From: Acanthosepion lycidas
Taxonomy: Eukaryota > Mollusca > Cephalopoda > Sepiida > Sepiidae
Length of the DNA stretch: 64,000 nt
Assembly: GCA_963932145.1 (NCBI GenBank)
Contig: OZ010581.1
Location: 80,591,641-80,655,640, forward strand
Direction: 5' to 3'
In this document: piece after piece, positions 45,220-55,830 of the stretch
Layout: each line of letters opens with the position of its first letter
Position numbering within the stretch: the first letter of the stretch is position 1
Translations under genes and position numbers: made by a program
Notes under the pieces: generated by a model
Databases searched by the model: none
What the model was told of the DNA's origin: nothing
The model's input: the letters and a program-made list of their open reading frames with translations, nothing else

Positions 45220-45833
45220 TAGAAAGAACCGTACAAAAATAAAAAAAGAAAAAAAAAAGAATTAATAATTGATAGCTTTCAACAATTGGGACAAGTCATT
45301 GAAGAACCCAGGCTGAAGGAAAAAATTATTAATTAAAAGTCCAACATCTAACGGAACGGCGAAGGATTCTGAATTTCTGGATATTTAGAAATCGTTAAAG
45401 GACGACTAAGCATAAGGAACGTTCACTCTTGAACGTTCATTTTGAAAGGTGTCCTAAACGAATAACGGTGATTTTAAATTGAAAAAGTTATCTACGAGAC
45501 ACCCGTTAAAAAAAAAAACTGGCCGACTACAAAAACGTGCATGGAATTAAATGGCGCACAAATACACCGTGTCGATTTAGAAAGGTAACAAACTTTAAAA
45601 ATTTTTTTTTTTTTTGTTTGATCAACAATATTTTATAGTGACGAAATTACCTCTGATAATAAAAATCAGAGGTTTGTCATTGAAATACGCGAACAGAAGT
45701 AATAAAAAAAAAATACCAAAGTTGATTATCACGGGCTTGAATGTAAAAGCAAGACATAAAATAAAAAAGTCGTACGTTGTTTCGACTTTTCTGGTCAGGT
45801 TATATTATATCCATAGATACACAAATTAAAGGC

Positions 45834-45892
45834 ATATTCTTTGTTGCATGAACACTATCATTAGCTGATAGTGTTCATGCAACAAAGAATAT
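45834..45892 (+). other. Perfect 27-bp hairpin just upstream of gag
   Basis: 45834-45860 and 45866-45892 are exact reverse complements (first arm starts ATATTCTTTGTTGCATGAAC), with the 5-nt loop TTAGC. The gag ATG follows three bases later at 45896. In RNA this would be a very stable stem immediately before the start codon. Neither arm is seen elsewhere in the window. Confidence 0.97.
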
Positions 45893-45895
45893 AAG

Positions 45896-46900
45896 ATGGA
45901 TGAATTATCCAAAGTCATATCTGAATTATTCAAATCCCAGCAGTTGAGTCAAGCTGAATTATTCAAATGCCAGCAAAAATATCAAGAAAAGCAAGAGGAA
46001 AGACTTTTAGAAATTCAAAAGTTAATATTGGGGAAATTAAACAACAATCAGGCAAATGAGGGAAATTCTTCATATTCTAATAACACCATATTTAATTTGC
46101 TGGAAACTTTCAACTATGTTCCAGACGAAGAAAAAACGTTTGAAGCGTACTTTAAACGATATGAAGATATTTTCTACACAGACTGTGAAAACTGGTCGAA
46201 TTCAAGAAAAGTCAGTCTACTACTAAGAAAGCTAGGTACAGCAGAACATAGCAAATTTGTAGATTTTATTCTACCGAGAAGAACGAATGAATTGGAATTC
46301 TCGGAAACGGTGAAATTGCTAAAAGAGCTGTTTGGAGCAAATATGTCGCTTTGGCATAAGCGATGGTTATGCATGAATATCACTAAATCCGACGATCAGG
46401 ATTATTTAACATATGCATCTATAGTGAATAGACATTGTGACAATTTCAGATTGGCAGAGATTACGGTGGAAGAATTTAAGTGTTTAATTTTTGCTCAAGG
46501 ACTGGTATCCAGTAAGAGTGCCGAAATAAGACGTAGAGTTTTGTCTAAACTCGAATCTGAACAAAACCTTACCCTGAAAAAGTTAGCAGAGGAGTGTCAG
46601 CGGGCCGTAAGTTTAAAGAAAGAGTCTCAAAAAATCGAAGAAGCTGGCATTGCTTATATTAAAAAAATAAAAAAAACTATCAAATTACCCATCAGAAAAA
46701 AATTGGAGTAAAAATTCGGCGTATTTTAAAAATAGACAAGAAAAATTAAATAAGAAATACGAGGGGGAAAAAAAGGTTCCACCATATAATTGCAGATGTT
46801 GCAACGAAAGACACTAGGAGGTAAATTGCCCTTATAGAAATAAGAAATGTTTCGTGTGCCACAAGAAGGGACACAAAGGATCGAGTTGTAAAACGAAAAA
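45896..46900 (+). pseudogene. gypsy gag, frameshifted
   Basis: Gag forms the particle and binds the element RNA. The ATG at 45896 starts 271 codons with a Gln- and Glu-rich coiled N-terminus (MDELSKVISELFKSQQ) and the gag core (PDEEKTFEAYFKRYEDIF and LFGANMSLWHKRW). The frame stops at 46711. In another frame a first Cys-rich motif (CRCCNERH, then a stop, VNCPY) and an intact CCHC knuckle CFVCHKKGHKGSSC (46848-46889) follow, so a frame change lies between 46690 and 46790. The hairpin ends three bases before the start codon. Confidence 0.9.
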
Positions 46901-48568
46901 AATCAATAGCCGAATTAGAGAAACAAATTCGAATATCAAATCAGATAGAGATTTGAGGAAATATGTGACGACTGAAATATTTAAAAAGAATATCAAATTT
47001 CAACTCAATTCGGGTTCAGATTTAACAATAATGAACTATAAAACATGGAGCATTTTAAAAAAGGCCTACAATAATGAAGTCAACGAAACGTGCTCGAACG
47101 GTAACTGGAAAGGAAATTAACTTCGAAGGCGAGGTTGTACTTCCCATGAAATTGAACGGGATCGTTAAAAAAATAAAGGTTTTCATTCTGAAAAATGGAG
47201 AAAACTTGATGGGTACAGATTTTATTGAAACATTCGAATTGTGGGATAAACCGTTAAACTCATTCTGCAGAAAAGTAGAAAGTAATACGCAAACAAGTCA
47301 GGACATTAAAGATGAATTAAAGAAAAAGTTTCCGGAAACCTTCACACCTGGTCTTGGAAGATGTAACAAGTTTGAAGCTAAATTTGAATTAAAGGAATAT
47401 ATTATGCCAATTTTTAAAAAGAAACGTAACGTGGCTTTCGCAAGTGTAGAGAAAATTAACGAAGACCTTGATAGGTTGGAAAAAATGGGAATTATTTCGA
47501 AAGTAGAATCTAATGCATGGGCTGCGCCGATTGTGTGCATTAAAAAGAAATCAAACCAAATCAGAGTCTGTGTTGATTTTTCGACAGGGTTGAACTCGGT
47601 AATCAAGTACTACCATTACCGAGTCCGGAGGAGATTTTTAACAAACTAAATGGTGGAGTTATATTTTCAAAAATCGACTTATCAGATGCCTATCTCCAAA
47701 TTCCCGTCGAAGAAGAATGTTCGAAGTTACTAGGGATAAACACGCATAGAGGGTTATTCAAGTACAACAGGCTTCCTTTTAGTATTAAAGTGGCACCAGC
47801 CATTTTTCAACAAGCTATGGATGTCATGTTGAATGACTTAGACTTTGCGTGCGCTTACTTAGACATCATAGTAAGGAGAGAATCCGTCGACGAACATCGA
47901 GAGCATCTCATTCAAGTATTTAAAAAGATTCAGGACTTTGGATTTAAAGTCAAAGAGTCAAAGTGCGAATTTGGTTTGGAGGAAATTAAGTATTTAAGTC
48001 ACATAATCAACAAAAATGGCAGATGTCCAGATCCGGAAAGGTCCATTGCGATTAGAGACATGCCGACGCCCACTAATGTGGCGATGCTACAGAGTTTTCT
48101 GGGGCTCGCAAATTATTATCAAGCGTTCATTAAAGGAATGTACAATCTAAGAGCTCCGTTGAATGAACTACTAAAAAAAGACAAGGCATGGGAATGGACG
48201 GTAGCATGTCAGAAAGCCTTTGATGAAATAAAGAAAATGCTTACATCAGACCTCTTTTTAACCCATTACAATCCAAAACTTGATATTGTAGTGGCAAGTG
48301 ACGCCAGTTCATACGGGATATGAGCGTGTATTCAACACATAATGCCAGATGGTTCTAGAAAACCAATTGCACATGCTTCGAGAACTTTACTCCCAGGAAA
48401 AAAAAAGTTACTCACAGATAGAAAAAGAGGCGCTGAGTATCATTTTTGCCATAACAAAATTTCAGATACATCCACGGCAGACATTTTATTCTTGAAACGG
48501 ATCATAAACCTCTGATCACTATTTTTGGTTCAAAGAAAGGGTTACCCGTTTATACGGCAAATCGTCTG
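46901..48568 (+). pseudogene. gypsy protease, reverse transcriptase and RNase H, broken
   Basis: Protease: the active-site block reads FQLNSGSDLTIMN at about 46998, with Asn (47007-47009) where aspartic proteases need Asp. RT: frame 47074-47649 has the start (MGIISKVESNAWAAPIVCIK, IRVCVDFSTGLN); a frame change near 47600 leads to GGVIFSKIDLSDAYLQIP with motif A intact. The catalytic YLDD box reads YLDIIV (47856-47873): one Asp codon is gone without changing the frame. NPKLDIVVASDASSYGI ends in a stop at 48322 within RNase H, after which an insertion in an A-run shifts the frame again (48400). The ORF boundary between RNase H and integrase is not sharp. Confidence 0.9.
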
Positions 48569-49966
48569 TTGAGATGGGGAACCATTCTTCTCAATTATGA
48601 TTTTCACATAAAGCACCTATCATCCAAAAATATAATTCATGCGGATAGTTTATCAAGACTCGTACTGAGTCAAGAAGAAAGATTCGAAGAATCAATTATT
48701 GCAGATATCAGAGCAGATTATGAGGTGAAAATCATGGTAAACAACATTTTAAGAGAGCTACCGGTTACAGCAAAGGAAATCAAAAAAGAAGCTGAAAGCG
48801 ATGATTTCATTTTAGAAATAAAAAGCAAAATCGTAGCAAATGACCAAAAAGTGCAGGAGATTTATTCAATTTGTGACGGAGTTTTATTATATGGTGAGAG
48901 AGTAGTAATACCAAAAAAGTTGCAGAAAAGAATACTACGGGACTTCCATATGGGTCACCCGGGGGTTAATAGAACAAAAAGCTTAATGCGAAGCTTTGTA
49001 TATTGGAAAGGAATGGATGTGGATATCGAAAACATGGTTCATCGATGTAAAGGGTGTGCGTTAGCAGCTAAGGCATCACCTATAGTACACAAACCATGGC
49101 CCAAGACGGATCATCCGTGGACAAGATTACACATTGATTTCGCTGGTCCAGTAGAAGATTATTACTACTTAATAGTGGTAGATAGTTTTACAAAATGGCC
49201 GGAAGTACTACGCTGCAAAAAGCCTACGTCCAATACCACAACAACTTTTTTGCATGAACTATTTGCACGGTTCGGTGTGCCAGAGTGTATTGTGAGTGAC
49301 AATGGTACACAATTCACTTCTGAAGAATTTAAGGAATTTTGTGAGTTATATCAAATTAACCACATAACGACGCCGCCGTATCATCCGAGGTCCAATGGAC
49401 TCGCAGAAATATTTGTCGATGCTTTAAATCGCGCGCTGAAGAAAGCCTCAGGAGTTCCAACGGAAAAGGCGCTTCAGCAATTCCTACAGGTATACAGAAT
49501 TACGCCAAACCAGAGAACACACGCAAACATGGCACCAACTGAACTAATGTTCGCTAGGAAAGTTAAGTCAGTGTTTGACAAGCTTTTGCCAGGGAAAAAT
49601 AGAATAAAGAATACTCTGTATACAGCGAGAAAAAGATACACTTCCGGAGAGAAGGTGTTTTTCAAGTGCTACAAAAACAACGTTGAGTTCTGGGAGCGAG
49701 GCATAGTGGACAAGAGAATCGGTGACCTGATTTACATAATTAAAGCGCCGAAGAATACTCATAAAAGGCACCAGAATCAACTTAAAAAATGTTACGTTCT
49801 AGAGCATGAAGAGAGTATACCGGATGAGGAGGAAGATCCCATTGATGTAATGTATGATATGTTTCAAGTAGAACCTCCGCAGAATATTCCGGAACCGAGA
49901 AGATCCGGTAGGAAACGAAAGTTCACGGAACCATTGGACGTGAATCCAAAACGAAAAAAATATTAA
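48569..49966 (+). CDS. gypsy RNase H end and integrase, open frame of 465 codons
   Basis: Integrase cuts and joins the element ends into host DNA. The frame opens with the RNase H end (FHIKHLSSKNIIHADSLSRL). The zinc domain H-H-C-C follows (FHMGHPGVNRT, then CKGC at about 49050). The catalytic core has all three acidic residues: LHIDFAGP (49132), VSDNGTQF (49291) and GLAEIFVDAL (49399). The C-terminal part is basic and ends RRSGRKRKFTEPLD with KRKKY, a possible nuclear signal. No stop or frame change within the integrase, unlike the rest of pol. Without an intact upstream pol it would not be made normally. Confidence 0.92.
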   Translation: MRWGTILLNYDFHIKHLSSKNIIHADSLSRLVLSQEERFEESIIADIRADYEVKIMVNNILRELPVTAKEIKKEAESDDFILEIKSKIVANDQKVQEIYSICDGVLLYGERVVIPKKLQKRILRDFHMGHPGVNRTKSLMRSFVYWKGMDVDIENMVHRCKGCALAAKASPIVHKPWPKTDHPWTRLHIDFAGPVEDYYYLIVVDSFTKWPEVLRCKKPTSNTTTTFLHELFARFGVPECIVSDNGTQFTSEEFKEFCELYQINHITTPPYHPRSNGLAEIFVDALNRALKKASGVPTEKALQQFLQVYRITPNQRTHANMAPTELMFARKVKSVFDKLLPGKNRIKNTLYTARKRYTSGEKVFFKCYKNNVEFWERGIVDKRIGDLIYIIKAPKNTHKRHQNQLKKCYVLEHEESIPDEEEDPIDVMYDMFQVEPPQNIPEPRRSGRKRKFTEPLDVNPKRKKY

Positions 49967-50055
49967 AAGTATGCAAATGGATCTACAAAGAAATAGCCAT
50001 AATCATCAACCCATATAGGAAGCCAGTTTGAAATCCAAAAGGGATTCCAAGGCTT

Positions 50056-50065
50056 GGGAGGGGGG
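50056..50065 (+). promoter_or_regulatory. Polypurine tract of the gypsy element
   Basis: GGGAGGGGGG directly precedes the 3' LTR, the position where plus-strand synthesis starts. Confidence 0.9.
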
Positions 50066-50325
50066 TGTTGTGGTAGGATCCACTTAATTTGCATAGTGGA
50101 GTACCGACCATATAAATATGGTTGGTACCGGGAAGGAATCGAAGAGATCCAACCAGAGACTCTGCCCGACTGCGACTCAGTCAACACACATTCCAGGAAC
50201 GGTCTTCCCAGGAATATACAAAACACTATATGTAAATATTGTGTACACTTTCTTGTTTTAATACATTTTGTTCTAAGTACATTTTGTGTTGCATTATTAT
50301 TCCATGCATTAGTCAAGTTTCAACA
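50066..50325 (+). repeat. 3' LTR of the gypsy element
   Basis: 260 bp, TG...CA ends, uninterrupted. The target duplication ATTAT follows at 50326-50330. TATAAATA lies in a palindrome with one mismatch (GTACCGACC against GGTTGGTAC). Confidence 0.97.
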
Positions 50326-50338
50326 ATTATAATAATTT

Positions 50339-50502
50339 TTTGTTTTAAAAATATGATTCCTTCGCTAATTTTCATCTTTAGCTTGAAGATGATACGGAAC
50401 TAAACACCTCAATTCAACTTAATTTTGATAATTATTTGGATGGTTTCAGGTCTCGTTTTTGAAACATGAGAACTCTTATGTAGCGAAGGAATCATATTTT
50501 GA

Positions 50503-50508
<6 letters not shown>
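50339..50508. repeat. Inverted repeat pair, 27-28-bp arms
   Basis: TTTGTTTTAAAAATATGATT (arm from 50339 to 50366, ending CCTTCGCT) is matched by 50482-50508 in reverse complement with one substitution and one indel. The 115-bp interior has no motif I recognise. It could be a small foldback transposon; the gypsy element sits 8 bp to the left. Confidence 0.8.

Positions 50509-50577
<69 letters not shown>
50509..50577. repeat. (TA)n microsatellite
   Basis: About 34 TA units adjoining the inverted repeat. Confidence 0.98.
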
Positions 50578-50582
<5 letters not shown>

Positions 50583-51192
50583 TTATATAGGTTTTATTGA
50601 ATGATTGCCAAGGCACTGCGATTAAGCTTTTTATTATATTTCTCTTGCATGCGTGCAACACATTTATTTACGTAGTGCGTACAAACTGTCCAAAAGATAT
50701 ATAGTACCGAGCGCTTTGGTCTAATCTATTAGGTATTATAAAGGAGGCTTTTATTAGACTTCTTATAGAATATTTTTATAGCAATATAAATGTTTTAATT
50801 TCAAGTCAAGGCATTGTGTCCATGTTCATAATTAATATTAACAGTATTTTTAATATTATTATTATTAAAGTTTCAATTATTTTTAAGCATTTTCTGCAGT
50901 CAGATGAGTCTATTATTTTGATGGTTTCTACGTATATTTTGTAAATATAGGAAAATATAATAAAACGGTTAATCGGAGTGACTTACCACTGATCTTCCAT
51001 GAAATATGTATATAAAGGTTGAGAATCCTATATCCGAACTACATGTGACCGGAAGTGCTTCGATTTTCATATTTTTTCGGATTTTGGAATACATGCTATT
51101 AAATTTGTATGTCAGTTAGGTGCCAGGCGTGATACAGGGTTAGGCGATCATGTATCCTTCGATACATGTCAAACGAGGCAGATTTATTTTCG
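50578..51192. other. Non-coding stretch, nothing recognised
   Basis: No motif or element end seen. Confidence 0.5.
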
Positions 51193-51416
51193 TGCAGTGG
51201 GTTACTATTTCTTTCTATTGTAGACCAGTTGCCATCCAAGGCTATAGAACCCAGTCTATTCTGCTATTTACCCGTAACTGGGGGGGGGAGAAAAGGATGA
51301 ATATTTTTTCCAAAGGTATTAGCACGTAAGTTAATGTAATGGATTCGACTGGATTTCGAACTCGGTTTTCCGATTCCTCAATCCGAGCCGCTATCCATTA
51401 CTCCACCGTGCCTCCT
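51193..51416 (-). mobile_element. tRNA-headed SINE, family S2, full-length copy
   Basis: On the minus strand it opens GGTGGAGTAATGGATAGCGG, with box-B-like GAGTTCGAAATCC, and ends with GGCAACTGGTCTAC and an AG-rich run to TAACCCACTGCACG. The head resembles tRNA-Arg (TAATGGATAgCG). It abuts the mariner fragment at 51417. Confidence 0.78.
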
Positions 51417-51643
51417 CTTCACCAAACTCTTTCCGAATACTCTGCACTGGCCTCAGATTAACACCCAAATAATCGGAGAGGTTCGTATTGGAGTTTCCAG
51501 CCCGAATACCAAGCATTACAGCATGCCGTTTCCAAATTTCTGGCTGAGTGAATTGCGTCATAGTGCTTTTCTTCACTTAGACGGTACCCAACAGACCCTA
51601 ATATTCTGTGCAGTCGACAAGATGAAAAACAAACAAAACGCAT
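51417..51643 (-). pseudogene. mariner transposase, N-terminal fragment
   Basis: The minus-strand frame reads MTQFTQPEIWKRHAVMLGIR and AGNSNTNLSDYLGVNLRPVQ, a helix-turn-helix-type N-terminus found in mariner transposases, ending KEFGEEEA. The same region, more decayed, lies at 16060-16215. The reading stops at the S2 SINE, which may have inserted into it. The catalytic domain is absent. Confidence 0.7.
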
Positions 51644-52289
51644 GCGCGAAATTTAAAATATTAAAATATATTATATATATTAATATTACTATATAAAATA
51701 TATTAAATATATAAAATGGGTTACAATTTACCCATCGAAATCTGTAACTAAATTTCTCTTTCTCGGTTGGTTGTTAATTCTCTTAATCTATCGAATCTGC
51801 ATCATACGTTCTCTTTATGGAAAAAAGATTAAGGAACACACTGGTTTTAAATAATAGATGAAACTATCTAAACATAATTCTTGGTTAGTGGTTGCAGTCA
51901 AACAGTGATTTGTGTTATTTTAAAATCAGATATGTTCTTCGCCAAGGTTCAAGAAACCATATCAACATCAACCTGATGTTGTCATATGTCAGACAAAAGT
52001 TGTATAATCAATATGTTACTTGCTAACAAATTTTATAATTAATACAGAATATATTGCCAGCTCTGCTCCAGACTGTTTGTTATACCTTAATAAACAAAAC
52101 TGTTTTTTTCCTTTTTTACACTACAATTAACCCATACAAAGATAGAGATCCACAGAAGGTAGAGCGTTGCATTTCAAATTATTATGATGGATTACTATGT
52201 CCGATAGAAATGAAAGACTCTAGGTGGATAATATTAAGGATCGGTAACGATTGATACGGAACTTGATGCGATTAAGATTTTAAGTTTCA
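51644..52289. other. Non-coding stretch, nothing recognised
   Basis: Contains a short run of TATATTA-type repeats at 51660-51715. Nothing else. Confidence 0.5.
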
Positions 52290-53275
52290 AGGGAGCAATC
52301 AGACTGAATCTGTTATTTTTTTATCTAGTTCACCCCAAGCAATGTAATAAAGCCATTGAGACACAAAAGGTTACTGGGTGCAGAAGAGTTCGAAACAAAA
52401 ATATCGTTAAGATGTTAATAGTGAGGACAAGAGATAGCGATTGACATTGCATTGAAAGTTTTGGAGATTAAAGTTACCTGGAAAGCATGGGTCCAGGAGA
52501 GAGTTCCACAAGAAAAGAAACAGGTTAGAATAGAATTTAGCGTTAAATCTAGCCAGGGCAACTATGAATTGATGAGACCTTGCCACCAATGTAGTACTGC
52601 GCTTAAATTCAAAACGTCTAGCGAAGAGCTCATCCAAATACTTACCATTAAATTATTTATTGAAAACCCACAAAAAGGCAACCTTAGGGCGGTGTGAAAG
52701 AGACTGAAACCGAGACGTTAGAAAAAGGCCAATAATATTTCTGAGTCTGATTTAGATTTTATCAAGGAACACTAGGTAAATAGCAGGATCACAGGACCAA
52801 ACGTGGCAGCTGTATTCTAAGCATGGATGAATGGTAGACTTATAGATTCTAGAGAGAAATATTTTCTAGCATGACACAGTGAACTAACTTTCTTAGCAAC
52901 TGACTTAGCAATGGATTCAATATAATACAAATTGACGATATTCAGTCACCCCCACCACTGGGGCAGCATGTGGCACAAGGCCGGCTATTTAATGTGGGAT
53001 TTCCTATCCCGTGAGCTCGACCTAAAAATATGCTCATTGAACCCGTATAAACGGGTTCAGGGCTGGTTTACCTCCCCGAAAGAGAATCCACCCTTCGGCA
53101 TAGCCTCGTTCGGGTTCCTCCCCGCCCGAAGGCAGAAAGTCCAACCGAACAGCCGTCAGGAGGTGAACTACTGACTGACAAATAATACAAATTGACAGTA
53201 GCTGTTCTTGAGGAAAAGATGTAGACAAAAGATATTGGACCATATTTCCCATACCTTTCTGCCATAGAGAGATAG
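52290..53275 (-). pseudogene. LINE family L-C, 3' end, split by a SINE
   Basis: From the right, minus-strand codons at 53265-53197 fill the segment before YIESIAKSVAKKVSSL. The S1 SINE (52937-53181) interrupts here, and the reading resumes at 52936 with YIESIAKSVAKKVSSLCHAR (about 52930-52870), FIHA-type and IYLVFLDKI codons, and GKYLDELFARRFEFKRSTT (about 52650-52595). It ends LWNSLLDPCFPGNFNLQNF and FQCNVNRYLLSS (52490-52420). The 3' UTR signature follows to about 52310. Several stops are present. Confidence 0.8.
52922..53196 (-). mobile_element. SINE family S1 inside an L-C LINE relic
   Basis: ATAATACAAATTGAC occurs at 52922-52936 and 53182-53196 and brackets a 245-bp insert. On the minus strand the insert ends AGCCGGCCTTGTGCCACATG and GGTGGGGGTGAC. 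Palindrome GAACCCG TATAAA CGGGTTC at 53039-53058 is shared with the 33.6-kb copy. Inserted after the LINE. Confidence 0.92.
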
Positions 53276-53639
53276 ATAACACTTGGATGGTAAGATAAAA
53301 TAAAGAGATTATTCTGGTTTGAAATTTATAAGTTATTTAAGTCATAACTTAATTTGTTTAACTTTTCCTCTAACGAATAATTTTCTAAAAACATCCTTAA
53401 ATCAACAATTCTTTCAAAATATTTTTTTGCTTTAACTTCATATGAAAAAGGAATATTTCCTGATTTTTTTGCATTTCTAGAATTTATTTTATTATTTTTA
53501 CCTAAAATTTATCGATATATTTATTCATCCATTATAAAGAGTAATAAGAAAAATTTATTTCAAGTGACCGGCATATTATAAAACATTTGGTTTATAGTTT
53601 GTGAAACGTAGTAAAACGTGAACATTGAAGAAAAGGATT
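53276..53639. other. Non-coding stretch, nothing recognised
   Basis: No motif seen. Confidence 0.5.
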
Positions 53640-53935
53640 TTTAGACACATGGCGTTGGTTAGCTCGAGTGAGTAAATTCAAAGAATTGTGAGTTCAATAC
53701 CTGGCTACAGCAGTGATGAACCAAAAACTTGGGGAGTTCAGTAAAAGGGAAATAAGTGAGACATCCGGAAGTGGCATGGCACGTGGAACTACAACAATCT
53801 ACTCCGGTGGACGAAATAAAGAGTTCAGTTCGAAATACTAATCAGCTGAAGAAGGCCGGAGAGAACACCAGCCGAAATATGTGAATATGGCAATGAAGAT
53901 GAGGATAACAATCTGAAGAATGTAAATAATGTAAG
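53640..53935 (+). mobile_element. SINE family S4
   Basis: Head with GGTTAGCTCGAGTGAGTAAA and box-B-like GAGTTCAATACCTGGCTAC, body with ATCCGGAAGTGGCATGG and TCCGGTGGACGAAATAAAG, and tail GCTGAAGAAGGCCGGAG, GCCGAAATATGTGAATATGG, GAACAATGTAAATAATG-like. Same order as 37640-37900 in reverse complement. Confidence 0.68.
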
Positions 53936-54984
53936 GTTTTTAGATGTGAATGCATTTTATTAAAATCTACCAAAGTTTCGGAGGACAGTCAAATATAAAC
54001 ATATGTACAAGAAAACGTATATAATTTAATCTTTTGAGAATTTAAAAAAAATGCGAAATCATTTTATATTTCAATAAGTATTAAATCTGTATATCTATCG
54101 ACAATGAAACACGCACACATGCATGCATATAGTAACGTATATTTGAAGTTTTAATAGGCAACGCGAAAGAAATAAGACATGATCTTATATGAGAATATGC
54201 TGTAATCGAAATGGTGTTAAGTGCTCTCTGTCGAAATGGCAGGTGAGAAATTCTCAATTAAAGACTGGGGGAGTCGGAATCAAGCAGACTCCAGCTGTAA
54301 AAATTGAAATAGAATGGTGGAAAATAAACTAAAACATTTTCTAGACATAGCAGAAGTTACAAATAACAATGACATTCTGGATAGTGCAGAATAAAGACAG
54401 GAATAGAAAAAAATCTAATGACAGTTGTTGGGAGCAAATGCTTTTGATAGCGACAGTGAGATTTTTGATTTGCATCAGGGTGACGATAAAAGTGAAAATA
54501 AAAATGAATAAAACAATACCAATTAATTATCTTCGATTTTGGATATTTCATTGGTATTGTTTTATTCATAAATATCATTCAATCACTCCGCCTCACCTGC
54601 TGTTCTCTTCCGCTGTATCTATGAGGCGCACCACACTGCTTGGGAACAACTGATTTAAGGAATGCCTTAAAATATATATTAGCTAACTTCTGTTCGTATC
54701 CGTACCTGTCGGAATGACAATCCTTGTTTAATAGGACATCTCAGGCTGGGTGTTAATCATTTAAGGGTTTAAGAAAATAAGATAAAAAAAATATGGATAG
54801 CGACACAAATAAAAAAACGTACTAAAAATAATGTTTATATTATTAAAAAAAATATCGGATAAAAATGGATTCGAAAATTATTTCGGGCTCGAAGGGGATT
54901 CTAGCAGATATAGATTCATAGAAGTCCTTCAAGAAAAATTACACATTCTTTAAATAGACAATTCAAATCTTGTGCTAGCAACGC
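53936..54984. other. Non-coding stretch
   Basis: Nothing recognised except the inverted repeat at 54504-54569. Confidence 0.5.
54504..54569. repeat. Perfect 20-bp inverted repeat
   Basis: ATGAATAAAACAATACCAAT (54504-54523) is exactly inverted at 54550-54569, with a 26-bp loop. Confidence 0.95.
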
Positions 54985-55080
54985 GGCCTCCGTAGCTGAA
55001 TTGGTAACGGTACGTTTCAGCAATAGAAACGGCTTACATTTTGTAAAACGGGATCGGATTTGTTTCCTGTCAGAGGCACA
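54985..55080 (+). mobile_element. Possible tRNA-like SINE head
   Basis: GCGGCCTCCGTAGCTGAATT and GGTAACGGTAC resemble a tRNA D-arm with box A; GGGATCGGATTTG is a poor box B. No acceptor pairing. Single copy. Confidence 0.35.
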
Positions 55081-55239
55081 ATTTTTTCGTAAGACTTCTC
55101 AATCTAGGCCATTTTTATTTATTTTATTGTTTAAGAAAATAAAAAAAACGAAGATAGAACCTCAAATACATGTACCCACTAAAGTAATGTTTATAAAGAT
55201 ATATTCAGATAAAAATGGAATCATAAATGGATACAAAAA

Positions 55240-55830
55240 ATGAAAAAGCGTGTTCTAAAACTTTGTTCAGGACAACAAAGTCAAGAGTCGGAATGACAGA
55301 TTTTAGCGTTAAAAATTTCAGTGTGTCAACGGTTATGCATACCAAGTTTCTAAAAGCTGTGATAATGTTTTGGATTGTGGGTATCGAGAGACATATCGCG
55401 CTTCTCTATTTCTTTCCACAAGGTTTTCGCGTTAATGCTGCTAGTTACATTCATTTTAAAATGACCTTTAAACAGTTAAGCCATGGACAGACGCAATGTT
55501 GCGCAGTGCAAGAGTGCACTTATTTTAGCAAGACTCGTAAAGCTTAAGTGATACAACCATCAATGGATTACATATTGTTTTTTTGATCATGGAAGGCATA
55601 TTTGACTCCATACATTCTCAGTCTTAATCCTCTGGATTAGTATGTTTAGAAAGTTATTGAGAGATTAATCAACATCACCATAACATCAAGGATTGCACGA
55701 TGACTACCATTAAGACAGACTAAAATCATCAAAAGTCATTCTATCTGGCCAAGCCAACCCTTTTTATATCGGGTTAGAGCAGTGATTGATGCTGAAGGAG
55801 GGTATTTTTATTTACCTTTATTTTTTTTTT
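55240..55830 (+). pseudogene. mariner transposase relic, catalytic half
   Basis: The frame 55227-55547 contains STVMHTKFLKAVIMFWIVGI and YFFPQGFRVNAASYI, the block that precedes the second catalytic Asp in mariner transposases. The following QQDSAP region is unreadable. After a frame change, RVRAVIDAEGGYF (about 55778-55816) matches the C-terminal end of the protein (compare LETLVEANGDF at 15.6 kb). N-terminus and both terminal repeats were not found. Confidence 0.72.

Larger units (their letters stand above)
39938..50325 (+). mobile_element. Ty3/gypsy LTR retrotransposon with nested SINE and LINE
   Basis: The element has 260-bp LTRs starting TGTTGTGGTAGG and ending TTTCAACA, and is flanked by ATTAT on both sides (39933-39937 and 50326-50330). 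Between the LTRs lie a PBS, gag, protease, RT, RNase H, integrase and a PPT, the Ty3/gypsy order. Removing the 5,010 bp inserted in the 5' LTR (40032-45041) leaves about 5.4 kb, a normal size. The two LTRs differ at about eight of 260 positions by eye. Coding regions carry several frame changes and a stop, so the copy is inactive although fairly young. Confidence 0.97.

Noticed and set aside
53850-53890. CTGAAGA ... GAAA in S4 SINE tails as a second hammerhead
   Set aside because: In the other S4 tails the base at the cleavage position after the short helix III is G, which hammerheads do not cut, and helix II is off register.
54985-55060. Functional tRNA gene
   Set aside because: Box B is poor and acceptor and T-arm pairing fail.
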